From the NCBI RefSeq assembly GCF_018881905.1, contig NZ_JACVPM010000001.1, positions 62,001 to 126,000 of the forward strand: a stretch of DNA of 64,000 bases, given 5' to 3'. Origin of the DNA: Polynucleobacter sp. MG-27-Goln-C1. GTDB taxonomy: Bacteria > Pseudomonadota > Gammaproteobacteria > Burkholderiales > Burkholderiaceae. The notes beneath the pieces were generated by a model, which saw only the letters and a program-made list of their open reading frames with translations, had not been told where the DNA came from and ran no database searches. A program made the translations under genes and the position numbers. Positions 47,311 to 56,319 of the stretch are shown here, piece by piece. Each line of letters opens with the position of its first letter. Positions within the stretch are counted from its first letter, which is position 1.

Positions 47311-47778
47311 TTATTTAGTGGCTTGAGCCGCTTGTAATACCTCTGTCACATGTCCCGGAACCTTCAGGCCGCGCCACTCTTTTGCGAGCTTGCCTGAGGA
47401 GTTAAAGAGGAATGTGCTGCGCTCAACGCCACGAACCTGCTTGCCATACATATTCTTTAGCTTCATCACGCCAAAGAGCTGGCATAGGGTTTCTTCCGTA
47501 TCGGCAACGAGCTCAAATGGCAGCTCTAGTTTGCTGCGGAAGTTATCGTGCGATTTGAGGCTATCTCGAGATACGCCAACAATCAAGGTATTGGCTTTGG
47601 TGAAGGCGTCAATATTGTCCCGGAATTCACCAGACTCGGCGGTGCAACCGGGAGTCATGTCTTTTGGGTAAAAGTAGATAACTAGCTTTTTGCCCTTAGC
47701 GGAATCCGGCGTAAATGTTAATCCCGATGTTGCTGGGATTGCGCACTGGGGCATTGGTTTACCAATTTCGACTGTCAT
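47311..47778 (-). CDS. bcp: Thiol peroxidase of the Bcp type
   Basis: Bcp reduces peroxides. The 155-residue protein has the peroxiredoxin core with YFYPKDMTPGCTAESGEF, where the Cys is the peroxidatic residue. The resolving Cys of some Bcp types five residues later is replaced (GEFRD). The ATG at 47778 gives the family start MTVEIGKPMPQ. It ends 234 bases before the phoH start on the same strand. Confidence 0.93.
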   Translation of the reverse strand: MTVEIGKPMPQCAIPATSGLTFTPDSAKGKKLVIYFYPKDMTPGCTAESGEFRDNIDAFTKANTLIVGVSRDSLKSHDNFRSKLELPFELVADTEETLCQLFGVMKLKNMYGKQVRGVERSTFLFNSSGKLAKEWRGLKVPGHVTEVLQAAQATK

Positions 47779-47825
47779 GATGGTCTCTCTAATTTAACTT
47801 TGTGTATTACGTATTCTGATACTAC

Positions 47826-48743
47826 TTAAACTGCTTGCAAAATGAGTTCGCCACTTCGGTTGGGGATCTCACCCCAGGTGACTGGCTGTACCGCTATTTT
47901 ATCGAGTTGCTTAGTGGCTTCCCAGGATTGATGCAGTTCGCCCATGGTGACCAGGTCGTGACCTTGGTTTAACCAACCAGCAAGCAATTGTTCAAAGGCG
48001 GGGAGTAGCTTTTGACCTTCTAGTTCTGCATGCAAGGTAAATACCTGATCATTTGGATTGCTTTGGGTGATTGCCAGAAGTTTCTTCACGGCACCAAACT
48101 CATCGGCATCATCAATGCCAATCAACTCATCAAACGTTGGCAATGTCGTTGGGTACTGGACATGCTTGGCTTTGCCAGAGGGTAGCTCGAAGCGATAAGG
48201 CATCAGGTTAGGCTCAGCTCTGCCATCGGAAGAATATTTAATGCCCCATTGATCAAGTTGCTCAAATGCAGCCTCATTCATTTGCCAGCCAGCGGCACCA
48301 TACGTGACTGGTGGGTGGCCAAAAATCTCTACAAAACGATCCCAACTTTTTTGCATCTGCGCTTTAGTCCATTGAGCATCGCGATTGCGCACAGCGTCTT
48401 GCCAGGCCACATGATCCCAAGTATGAATGCCAGTCTCATGACCGGCCGCATCTATGGCGCGCATTTCAGCAGCCGCTTGTTTGCCAATGTCGGGTCCAGG
48501 CAAGAGGACGCCGTAGAGCAAGGTTTTAATGCCGTAATGTTCAACAACGGAAGTGCGACTTACTTTCTTAAGGAAGCCTGGCTTAAATACCCGCTTGAGA
48601 GCCCAACCCGTGTGGTCGGGACCTAAGCTAAATAGGAAAGTGGCTTTAAGGCCAAAACGCTCAAGCGTACGCGCTAGATTAGGGACGCCTTCTTTGGTAC
48701 CACGTAGGGTATCAACGTCTACTTTGAGAGCAATCTTAGCCAT
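47826..48743 (-). CDS. arnD: 4-deoxy-4-formamido-L-arabinose-phosphoundecaprenol deformylase
   Basis: ArnD removes the formyl group from the lipid-linked sugar so that it can be moved out and transferred to lipid A. The 305-residue protein has the polysaccharide deacetylase fold: KVDVDTLRGTKEGVPNL, HETGIHTWDHVAWQD with the metal histidines, and a late HAELEGQ. It ends the arn operon and follows arnA (decarboxylase) by 12 bases. Confidence 0.94.
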   Translation of the reverse strand: MAKIALKVDVDTLRGTKEGVPNLARTLERFGLKATFLFSLGPDHTGWALKRVFKPGFLKKVSRTSVVEHYGIKTLLYGVLLPGPDIGKQAAAEMRAIDAAGHETGIHTWDHVAWQDAVRNRDAQWTKAQMQKSWDRFVEIFGHPPVTYGAAGWQMNEAAFEQLDQWGIKYSSDGRAEPNLMPYRFELPSGKAKHVQYPTTLPTFDELIGIDDADEFGAVKKLLAITQSNPNDQVFTLHAELEGQKLLPAFEQLLAGWLNQGHDLVTMGELHQSWEATKQLDKIAVQPVTWGEIPNRSGELILQAV

Positions 48744-48755
48744 GAACCTCTGTAC

Positions 48756-49802
48756 TTACTCGCTATCAACCAAGTGACGCGCTTTTTCCACGTCTTCACG
48801 ATAGGCTTCGAAAATATTCTTCAGCGCATCGCTCATATTAGTAGTTGGTTTCCAACCTAATTCGCTCATCGTGTTGTCAATTGCGGGAACGCGGTTCTGA
48901 ACGTCTTGGTAGCCTTCGCCGTAGTAAGCCCCAGAAGTAGTTTCGACAATCTTTACTTCATTGGCTGTTTTTGCGTACTCTGGAATACTGCGGGCAATCT
49001 CCAGCATCTGATTAGCAAGTTCACGAATAGAGTGATTGTTCTTTGGATTACCGATGTTATAGATCTTGCCATTTGCAACACCATCTTTGTTATCGATAAT
49101 GCGCATTAAAGCGTCGATACCATCATCAATATAAGTAAAGGCGCGTTTCTGAGCGCCACCATCGACGACGTTGATTGGCTCGCCACGAACGATGTGACCC
49201 AAGAACTGAGTTACGACGCGGGAGGAACCTTCTTTTGGTGTGTAGATGCTATCTAAACCAGGACCAATCCAGTTAAATGGGCGGAAGAGGGTAAAGCGCA
49301 AACCTTCCATGCCGTAACCCCAAATGACGCGATCCATCAATTGCTTAGAGCAGGCATAGATCCAGCGTGGTTTATTGATTGGGCCGTAAACCATATTGGA
49401 CTTAGCCGGATCAAATTCACCATCTTCACACATGCCATAGACTTCGGATGTGGATGGAAATACCAAATGCTTTTTGTATTTAACGGCTGAGCGAACGATG
49501 GGTAAGTTGGCTTCGAAGTCGAGTTCAAATACTTTTAATGGCTGCTGAACGTAAGTCGCTGGTGTTGCGATAGCTACTAAAGGTAGGATGACGTCACATT
49601 TACGAATGTGATACTCAACCCATTCTTTATTGATGGTGATGTCACCTTCAAAGAAGTGCATACGTGGATGGTTCACTAAATCACCAAGGCGATCGTTTTG
49701 CATATCCATGCCGTAGACATCCCAATCGGTTGTCTCAAGGATGCGCTTTGAGAGATGATGACCAATAAAACCGTTTACGCCAAGAATGAGTACTTTTTTC
49801 AT
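48756..49802 (-). CDS. UDP-glucuronate decarboxylase, ArnA C-terminal-domain homolog
   Basis: It oxidises and decarboxylates UDP-glucuronate to the 4-keto-pentose used by ArnB. The 348-residue protein has the Rossmann motif [14 protein letters not shown], the Tyr-Lys pair in YACSKQLMD, and [20 protein letters not shown], as in the ArnA dehydrogenase domain. In E. coli this domain is fused to the formyltransferase in one ArnA protein of 660 residues; here the two are separate genes. Confidence 0.93.
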   Translation of the reverse strand: MKKVLILGVNGFIGHHLSKRILETTDWDVYGMDMQNDRLGDLVNHPRMHFFEGDITINKEWVEYHIRKCDVILPLVAIATPATYVQQPLKVFELDFEANLPIVRSAVKYKKHLVFPSTSEVYGMCEDGEFDPAKSNMVYGPINKPRWIYACSKQLMDRVIWGYGMEGLRFTLFRPFNWIGPGLDSIYTPKEGSSRVVTQFLGHIVRGEPINVVDGGAQKRAFTYIDDGIDALMRIIDNKDGVANGKIYNIGNPKNNHSIRELANQMLEIARSIPEYAKTANEVKIVETTSGAYYGEGYQDVQNRVPAIDNTMSELGWKPTTNMSDALKNIFEAYREDVEKARHLVDSE

Positions 49803-49847
49803 CTTTACTGCCTCGTATTTAATCTAAAGGGTGCTACTTTTAATTTG

Positions 49848-50717
49848 TTAGCTACTTGCTGGGAACCAGTCCAGTATCGCTACTGCTCTTTGGTCGCCGC
49901 AAACGCCGAATACCTGATTATCAACCACTTGGATGCCGGAAGCCTGAAGATCTAGCTGCCCCGGAAATGGCCCTTCTAGGCTGGTACGAGACACGATCAT
50001 GCGCTGACCTTGCCAGTCGGTAAAAGCCCCAGGATAAGGGGGTGCAACGGCTCTGACGAGGTTGTGAACCTGCTGAGCTGTCTGATCCCACAGAATTTGC
50101 CCGTCTGCAGGCTTTCGGCCTCCAAAATAGCTTCCCTCAGCTAGATTATTGGCTTTTCTGGGGATGTGGCCTTGAACAAGTTCCGGGAGGACCTGGTTCA
50201 TTACGGCAACAGCTGCTTGGCTAACTTTGCCAAAGACTTCTGTAGCGGTTTCATTGGGGTCAATCGAGACTGCAGATTGCCCCACGATATCGCCCGCATC
50301 CGGCTTGACTTCCATGATGTGCAATGTGGCGCCAGTCTCGGTTTCCCCATGAAGGATGGCCCAATTAACTGGAGCGCGACCGCGATACTTTGGCAGCAGT
50401 GAGCCGTGCATATTTAGTGCGGCAATTTTGGCGCATGCCAAGAGCTCCGCCGGGATCATATGGCGGTAGTAAAAAGAGAATAAATAATCGGGGGATAGCT
50501 TTTGGATCTGCGGAATTAAATCCATCAACTGATTTGCATTTGGTGTGATGCAAGGAATCTTTTTTTTCTCACAGAGATTGGCAACACTGCCAAACCAGAC
50601 ATTCTCATTGGGATCATCTTGATGCGTAACAACTAGATCAATCTGAATACCTGCACTAAGTAATGCCTTAAGGCAATTAACGCCAACATCGTGATAAGCA
50701 AAGACGACTGCGTGCAA
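49848..50717 (-). CDS. UDP-4-amino-4-deoxy-L-arabinose formyltransferase, ArnA N-terminal-domain homolog
   Basis: It formylates UDP-Ara4N with 10-formyl-tetrahydrofolate. The 289-residue protein begins AVVFAYHDVGVNCLKALLSAG and has LNMHGSLLPKYRGRAPVNWA with the catalytic Asn-His pair and the HIMEVKPDAGDIV loop. It abuts arnC (50718) with no gap and precedes the decarboxylase gene by 45 bases. It is one half of a split ArnA. Confidence 0.92.
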   Translation of the reverse strand: MHAVVFAYHDVGVNCLKALLSAGIQIDLVVTHQDDPNENVWFGSVANLCEKKKIPCITPNANQLMDLIPQIQKLSPDYLFSFYYRHMIPAELLACAKIAALNMHGSLLPKYRGRAPVNWAILHGETETGATLHIMEVKPDAGDIVGQSAVSIDPNETATEVFGKVSQAAVAVMNQVLPELVQGHIPRKANNLAEGSYFGGRKPADGQILWDQTAQQVHNLVRAVAPPYPGAFTDWQGQRMIVSRTSLEGPFPGQLDLQASGIQVVDNQVFGVCGDQRAVAILDWFPASS

Positions 50718-51689
50718 TTATTTTTTCTCTAAAACAGTTTGCACAACATAGCGTGGACGCTCGCGAACCTGTTGGTAGATGCGGCCAATGTACTCGCCAA
50801 GTAAGCCAAGGCCAAATAGCATTACACCTATCAAGAAGAAGGTAAGAGCGAATAATGTAAATACGCCTTCAACCTCGGCACCCAGTACAAAGCGGCGGAC
50901 TAAGAGGTATATAAATAGGGTGCCTGCAGCCATTGCTAGGAGCATTCCCAGGATCGAGAAAATCTGCAAAGGCATCACCGAGAAGCCGGTTACCAAATCA
51001 AAGTTCAAGCGAATAAGTTGATAGAGGCTGTACTTGGACTCACCAGCAAAACGTTCTTCGTGCTTGACGCTGATTTCTGTAGGGTTGGATGCGAATGTGT
51101 AAGCCAGTGCTGGAATAAATGTATTGCTTTCATCGCACTGACGAACGAGGTCAACGATACGACGGCTGTAACCGCGGAGCATGCAACCTTGGTCAGTCAT
51201 CGTGATACGAGTAATTTTTTCACGCAAATGATTCATCGCGCGGGAAGCAAATTTTCTGAAGAAGCTATCGCGACGATCGGCGCGAATAGTGCCAACGTAG
51301 TCATGACCTTTGAGTAATTCATTTACCAAGGCGTCAATTTCTTCAGGGGGATTTTGCAGATCAGCGTCTAGGGTGATGATGTATTCACCGCGGGAGTATT
51401 CAAAGCCAGCCATGATTGCCATATGCTGACCAAAGTTGCTATGAAATAACACCGCACGAGTCACATCTGGGCGAAGCTCAACTTGTTTAGCCAAAATCCC
51501 AGCCGAACGATCTTTACTGCCATCATTCACAAACACTACTTCGTAAGCAATGTTGCGCTTGCTAGACATGACATCTAGCGCAGGATATAGGCGATCAAAG
51601 AGGGCTTGAAGACCGTCTTCCTCGTTGTAAACGGGAATGACAATGCTGAGTGTCGGATTGCAGGCTTGGGTAGCTAAATTTGCAGTCAT
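50718..51689 (-). CDS. arnC: Undecaprenyl-phosphate 4-deoxy-4-formamido-L-arabinose transferase
   Basis: ArnC moves the formylated sugar to undecaprenyl phosphate on the inner face of the membrane. The 323-residue family 2 glycosyltransferase has LSIVIPVYNEEDGL, VNDGSKDRSAG, TLDADLQNPPEE with the DXD-like site, and two C-terminal membrane helices near 235-300. It follows arnB by 31 bases. Confidence 0.95.
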   Translation of the reverse strand: MTANLATQACNPTLSIVIPVYNEEDGLQALFDRLYPALDVMSSKRNIAYEVVFVNDGSKDRSAGILAKQVELRPDVTRAVLFHSNFGQHMAIMAGFEYSRGEYIITLDADLQNPPEEIDALVNELLKGHDYVGTIRADRRDSFFRKFASRAMNHLREKITRITMTDQGCMLRGYSRRIVDLVRQCDESNTFIPALAYTFASNPTEISVKHEERFAGESKYSLYQLIRLNFDLVTGFSVMPLQIFSILGMLLAMAAGTLFIYLLVRRFVLGAEVEGVFTLFALTFFLIGVMLFGLGLLGEYIGRIYQQVRERPRYVVQTVLEKK

Positions 51690-51720
51690 GCTGCAATTTT
51701 GCCTGATTCCGCTCTCGATA

Positions 51721-52893
51721 CTAGTTTTTACGATGTTTCTTCAGAATTCCAGTCAAAGCACTAGCTATACGGCCAATATCTTCATCTGCCATGCCCGGAA
51801 AGAGGGGGAGGGTCAAAATGGATCGGCCAATACGCTCTGCTACTGGGGTGGCTTGAACTTGGTAACCCAGCTTTTGGTAAAGCGTAAATCCAGTAATGGT
51901 GGGGTAATGAACGCCAGTGCCTATGCCCAACTCTTTGAGCTCAGTCATCACTTGCGCACGATCTACATTCAATTGATCAAGCGGAAGTACAACTTGGAAC
52001 ATGTGCCAGTTGCTATCGGTGAAGTTTTCTACTGGCAACTCTAAATTGAGATTAGCTAGTCCGGCGGATTTCATTTCACTGCGAATGGCATCAAAGTACT
52101 GCCTGGCTAAAGCGGTTCTCCGCGCCTGAAAGCCTGGCAACTGTTTGAGTTGATGCAGGCCGATTACGGCATTCACATCAGTCAAATTATCTTTGCCGCC
52201 CAAGACGTCTACATCCATGCCATCCATACCTTGGCGGGTAAGTCCTTGAAGACGAAACTTCTCCGCAAGCTTTGCTTCATCCGTATTGTTGAGAACGAGG
52301 CAGCCGCCTTCAACAGTCGATAAATTTTTATTTGCCTGAAAACTAAAGCTCACGAGATCACCAATGCTGCCAATCTTTTGACCTTTCCACTGCGATCCAA
52401 ATGCTTGCGCTGCATCTTCAATTACGCGCAGCTTGTATTGCTTGGCCAAGTCATAGAGTTGATCCATATTGACAGGCAGTCCAGCTAGATAGACGGGCAT
52501 GATGGCGCGCGTCTTCGGTGTAATTGCTGCGGCCAGCTTGTTTAAGTCGATATTGCGGGTGATGGGATCAATATCTACAAAGACAGGCGTTGCGCCAACA
52601 CTCAAAACGACATTAGAAGTGGCCACCCATGAGATCGGGGTGGTAATCACTTCATCACCAGGACCAATACCAGCAACCTGAAGAGCGATTTTCATGGTGG
52701 CAGTGCCATTGGCAAAGCAACGCACAGGACGACCACCAAAGTATTCACTCAGTGTGGCTTCAAACTCCGCCAGTTTCGGTCCTGAAGTTACCCAGCCAGA
52801 GCGTAATACCTCTGCAACTGCATCAATCGTTTCTTGATTGAAGTGTGGGCGCGTAAAAGGAATAAAAGGCAGGGAGTTTTGAGTGACTGACAT
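51721..52893 (-). CDS. arnB: UDP-4-amino-4-deoxy-L-arabinose aminotransferase
   Basis: ArnB transfers an amino group from glutamate to the UDP-4-keto-pentose. The 390-residue protein has the DegT/DnrJ/EryC1 fold with EDAAQAFGSQWKGQKIG and FSFQANKNLSTVEGG, where the Lys binds pyridoxal phosphate. It starts IPFTRPHFNQETI. It follows arnT by 15 bases and is followed by arnC. Confidence 0.95.
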   Translation of the reverse strand: MSVTQNSLPFIPFTRPHFNQETIDAVAEVLRSGWVTSGPKLAEFEATLSEYFGGRPVRCFANGTATMKIALQVAGIGPGDEVITTPISWVATSNVVLSVGATPVFVDIDPITRNIDLNKLAAAITPKTRAIMPVYLAGLPVNMDQLYDLAKQYKLRVIEDAAQAFGSQWKGQKIGSIGDLVSFSFQANKNLSTVEGGCLVLNNTDEAKLAEKFRLQGLTRQGMDGMDVDVLGGKDNLTDVNAVIGLHQLKQLPGFQARRTALARQYFDAIRSEMKSAGLANLNLELPVENFTDSNWHMFQVVLPLDQLNVDRAQVMTELKELGIGTGVHYPTITGFTLYQKLGYQVQATPVAERIGRSILTLPLFPGMADEDIGRIASALTGILKKHRKN

Positions 52894-52908
52894 GGGAGCC
52901 TTAAGAAT

Positions 52909-54603
52909 TTATTGTGCAGAGTTAGTTGGTGATTCTGGGTGTTTAACAATGACACGCCGAGAGTCTCTTCCCACTTCTTGCATTGGGACATTGAGTTTTT
53001 GCAACTCAATAAATTGTTCCGGAACCATTAGAGCGTAAGCGGTTTGATCTTCTTTCCAGCGCTCAATAAAGGCGTCGAAGGTGGAGAGCCACAACTCAGG
53101 CTCTTGCTTCACTCCGAACTCTAGCTCATCTGGAGATTCCACCATGATCATGGTTCTGCCAAGATAGAAAGGCACCGTGTGATCGAGGATTCTGATTGAA
53201 TAGAAGTTCACCTTCTCCGGAATACTCGCTTTAACTTGCTCAACTAAATCTATACCCGAGACTGCGCGACCAAGGGTTTCATGGCCTGTGCCTGCGATGA
53301 TTGTGCAGAGAAAAAAGCCAGAAGCAAAACTGGTGATGCTGCTCAAGCCATTGCGCTTACTTTGGACAAATGCTAGCAGGCTAAATGAAATCAATACGAT
53401 CAGCGCTGCAATGATCCAGTAAGTGTATTGCGCATAGGATTCAATTTCATCAGGCCTTGCTTGCTTGCCAACCTCGCTTAAAAAGAAAAAGCCAACGCCG
53501 CCCAAGATTGCGAAGAAGAGGGCTTGCAATCTCCAAGGCAATCCCATTGAATTGCTAAAACCCAGATTACGGTCTAAGCGATGACCAACAAGCATTGCCA
53601 ATGCTGGAAAGACCGGGATGATGTAGCCAGGTAATTTCGATTGAGACATGCTGAAGAAGCCCATGATCACCGCAAACCAACAAACCAGCAACCAGCCGCT
53701 GGAGAACTCGCGGTTGCGTTCCCGCCAAGCCTGAGCAAGGGCTCCAGGGGTTTGCGCAATCCATGGCAAGAAGCCTAGCAGTAGCAGTGGAATGAAGTAA
53801 TAAATTGGGCCCGTTCTACTATGCGCTGTTTGCGTAAAACGTTGCAGGTGCTCATGAATAAAAAAGAACTCTAGAAATTCTGGATTGCGTTGTGCCACCA
53901 GAACAAACCATGGTGCAGTAATTGCTAAAAATAAAATCGTGCCACTAATGATGTGTAGGCGTTTCCAAATCTTCCAGTCCCATGCAGTAATGGAATAAAC
54001 AATGAAGACCATGCCGGGGATGGCAACTCCGATGACGCCTTTAGATAATGTTGCTAAGGCCATGAAGGCCCAGCAGGCCCACATCCACTTTCTAGTGTCG
54101 TTTGAGTTATGAGAAGTTTGCGCCAACAAAAGACTGCACAGTGCAGCAACTAAAAAAGCTGACAATCCCATATCTAGCGAGTTGATGTGCCCACCCATCA
54201 CCCACATTGGGCTGGATGCTAAAGCGATCGCAGCCAACCAGCCTGCTCTTGCGCTGTAGACGCGTGCACCAGTAAATCCAATAAATACGATCGTCAGAAA
54301 TCCAGTAAGCGCAGTCCACAAGCGCGCCTGCCAATCGCCGATGCCAAAAAGATTAAAGGCAGTAGCAGTAGCCCAAATTTGCAATGGCGGTTTTTCAAAA
54401 TACTTGTAACCGTTGTAGCGTGGGGTGACCCAATCTCCGGTCACAAGCATCTCGCGAGCAATCTCGGCATAGCGGCCTTCGTCAGACGGGATGAGGTGAC
54501 GGTAGTTGAGGGTGCCAAACCATAGCAAGGCATAGATCAGCACCAGAATCAAAATCGATGCTGGATTGAGGGCGCTAGACTGCCGAATTTGGCCAAACTG
54601 CAT
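52909..54603 (-). CDS. arnT: Lipid A L-Ara4N transferase
   Basis: ArnT transfers L-Ara4N from undecaprenyl phosphate to lipid A on the periplasmic side. The 564-residue protein has about 12 hydrophobic segments, an early RHLIPSDEGRYAEIAREML with the conserved Asp-Glu pair, TPRYNGYKYFEKPPLQIW, and a soluble C-terminal domain, as in glycosyltransferase family 83. The ATG at 54603 overlaps the upstream stop by 1 base (TAATG); an upstream extension in frame is rejected. It is the first arn gene of the transcript. Confidence 0.93.
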   Translation of the reverse strand: MQFGQIRQSSALNPASILILVLIYALLWFGTLNYRHLIPSDEGRYAEIAREMLVTGDWVTPRYNGYKYFEKPPLQIWATATAFNLFGIGDWQARLWTALTGFLTIVFIGFTGARVYSARAGWLAAIALASSPMWVMGGHINSLDMGLSAFLVAALCSLLLAQTSHNSNDTRKWMWACWAFMALATLSKGVIGVAIPGMVFIVYSITAWDWKIWKRLHIISGTILFLAITAPWFVLVAQRNPEFLEFFFIHEHLQRFTQTAHSRTGPIYYFIPLLLLGFLPWIAQTPGALAQAWRERNREFSSGWLLVCWFAVIMGFFSMSQSKLPGYIIPVFPALAMLVGHRLDRNLGFSNSMGLPWRLQALFFAILGGVGFFFLSEVGKQARPDEIESYAQYTYWIIAALIVLISFSLLAFVQSKRNGLSSITSFASGFFLCTIIAGTGHETLGRAVSGIDLVEQVKASIPEKVNFYSIRILDHTVPFYLGRTMIMVESPDELEFGVKQEPELWLSTFDAFIERWKEDQTAYALMVPEQFIELQKLNVPMQEVGRDSRRVIVKHPESPTNSAQ

Positions 54604-54980
54604 TAGGCGGCTTCCACGATGAGGGCGAGCAGAACCTGGCGACCTTCGCCAACAAGAATGTTGTATGTGCGACAAGCAGCTTGAGAATCCATTACTTCAA
54701 AGCCAATCTTGGCCTCGATAAGGGTCTTGAGTAACTCAGGCTTTGGAAAGCGCTGGCGTTTACCAGTGCCAATAATGATTAATTCAGGCTTAAGGGACGC
54801 CATTTGAGCGAAATCTGCTGGGCTTAGATCTTCAAAGGACTTGATGGCCCATTCGAGGATTTCACCGTCTGAGCTCAATAAAACCGCGTGACTGTAGGGG
54901 ATCTTATTGATCTCGATGTAGCCATCGCCGTAACCGGTGATCGTATTGGCTCCGGAATGGGGGTCAGATTGAAGCTTCAC
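54603..54980 (-). CDS. Mth938-like (DUF498) domain protein
   Basis: The 125-residue protein has the Mth938/NDUFAF3-like fold: a glycine-rich start, LSSDGEILEW, PELIIIGTGKRQRFP and FEVMDSQAACRTYNIL. The bacterial role is not known. It heads the arn transcript and shares a TAATG overlap with arnT. Coupling by position does not show a role in lipid A modification, since the family occurs in many contexts. Confidence 0.86.
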   Translation of the reverse strand: MKLQSDPHSGANTITGYGDGYIEINKIPYSHAVLLSSDGEILEWAIKSFEDLSPADFAQMASLKPELIIIGTGKRQRFPKPELLKTLIEAKIGFEVMDSQAACRTYNILVGEGRQVLLALIVEAA

Positions 54981-55059
54981 ATGGACTCTCTGTCATAATT
55001 ATGAGGATTATAGCTAGCTGTTTTTTCCTAGATTTCAAGAACTTACCCTTTAATTTATT

Positions 55060-56319
55060 GTGAAACCGATCCTAAAGTCCGAAAAACTCAATCACGTCTG
55101 TTACGACATTCGTGGACCCGTGCTGGAGCTCGCTCAGCGCATGGAGGAAGAGGGTCACAAAATCATCAAATTAAACATCGGCAATGTGGGTGTTTTTGGT
55201 TTTGATCCTCCAGAAGAGATCCAGTTGGACATGATCCGCAATTTGGGTAATGCCTCAGCGTACTCCGATTCCAAAGGAATCTTTGCGGCCCGTAAAGCCA
55301 TCATGCAGTATTGCCAAGAAAAAGGCATCCAGGGCGTTACCTTGGATGATATCTACACCGGCAATGGTGTTTCTGAATTAATCGTCCTGGCAATGAATGC
55401 ATTGCTGAACAACGGTGATGAAGTTTTGGTACCAGCCCCTGACTATCCATTATGGACAGCTGCTGTCAGCCTATCTGGCGGTACTCCAGTTCATTACTTG
55501 TGTGATGAGTCTAAGGAGTGGGCCCCAGATCTGGCAGATTTACGTAAACGAATTACGCCGCGCACTAAAGCGATTGTGGTGATTAATCCCAACAATCCAA
55601 CTGGCGCGATCTATTCCAAAGAAGTGCTGACAGAGTTAACTTCAATTGCGCGTGAGCATGGCTTGATTCTGTTTGCCGATGAGATTTACGACAAGATGTT
55701 GTATGACCAAGAGAAACATATTTCCTTGGCATCCTTATCTACCGATGTGGTCACCATCACTTTCAATGGCTTATCTAAGAACTATCGCTCTTGCGGCTAC
55801 CGTGCCGGCTGGATGGTAGTTTCTGGGGATAAAGAGATGATTCGCGATTACATTGAGGGCCTCAATATGCTGTCCTCAATGCGCTTGTGCGCCAATGTGC
55901 CAGGCCAGTACGCTATTCAAACGGCATTAGGTGGTTATCAGAGCATTAATGATTTAGTGGCTGAAGGCGGTCGTTTGGCTAAGCAGCGTGATCTTGCTTG
56001 GAAGCTCATTACTGAGATTCCAGGAGTAACTTGCGTCAAGCCAAAGTCTGCTTTGTACCTATTTCCAAAACTTGATCCAGAGATGTATCCGATTGAAGAT
56101 GATCAGCAATTTGTAGCCGATCTTTTGAAAGAAGAAAAAGTTTTATTGGTTCAGGGTTCTGGTTTTAACTGGGGCAAGCCAGATCATTTCCGCGTAGTGT
56201 TCTTACCTCACGAAGATGTGCTGAAAGAGGCGATTGGTCGTCTGGCACGTTTTCTAGAGCGTTATCGTCAAAAACATAGTCGTAAAGCGGCTAATTCAAC
56301 AGCAACAAAGGCATCATGA
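55060..56319 (+). CDS. alaA: Pyridoxal-phosphate aminotransferase, AlaA-like
   Basis: AlaA makes alanine from pyruvate and glutamate. The 419-residue protein begins MKPILKSEKLNHVCYDIRGP, as in AlaA, and has NPNNPTGAIY, FADEIYDKMLY, the Schiff-base Lys in FNGLSKNYRSCGYRAGW, and FRVVFLPHEDVL. Where E. coli AlaA has GNPAPFGF this one has GNVGVFGF. The start is GTG at 55060 with no Shine-Dalgarno. Its end overlaps hom by 4 bases. Confidence 0.9.
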   Translation: MKPILKSEKLNHVCYDIRGPVLELAQRMEEEGHKIIKLNIGNVGVFGFDPPEEIQLDMIRNLGNASAYSDSKGIFAARKAIMQYCQEKGIQGVTLDDIYTGNGVSELIVLAMNALLNNGDEVLVPAPDYPLWTAAVSLSGGTPVHYLCDESKEWAPDLADLRKRITPRTKAIVVINPNNPTGAIYSKEVLTELTSIAREHGLILFADEIYDKMLYDQEKHISLASLSTDVVTITFNGLSKNYRSCGYRAGWMVVSGDKEMIRDYIEGLNMLSSMRLCANVPGQYAIQTALGGYQSINDLVAEGGRLAKQRDLAWKLITEIPGVTCVKPKSALYLFPKLDPEMYPIEDDQQFVADLLKEEKVLLVQGSGFNWGKPDHFRVVFLPHEDVLKEAIGRLARFLERYRQKHSRKAANSTATKAS

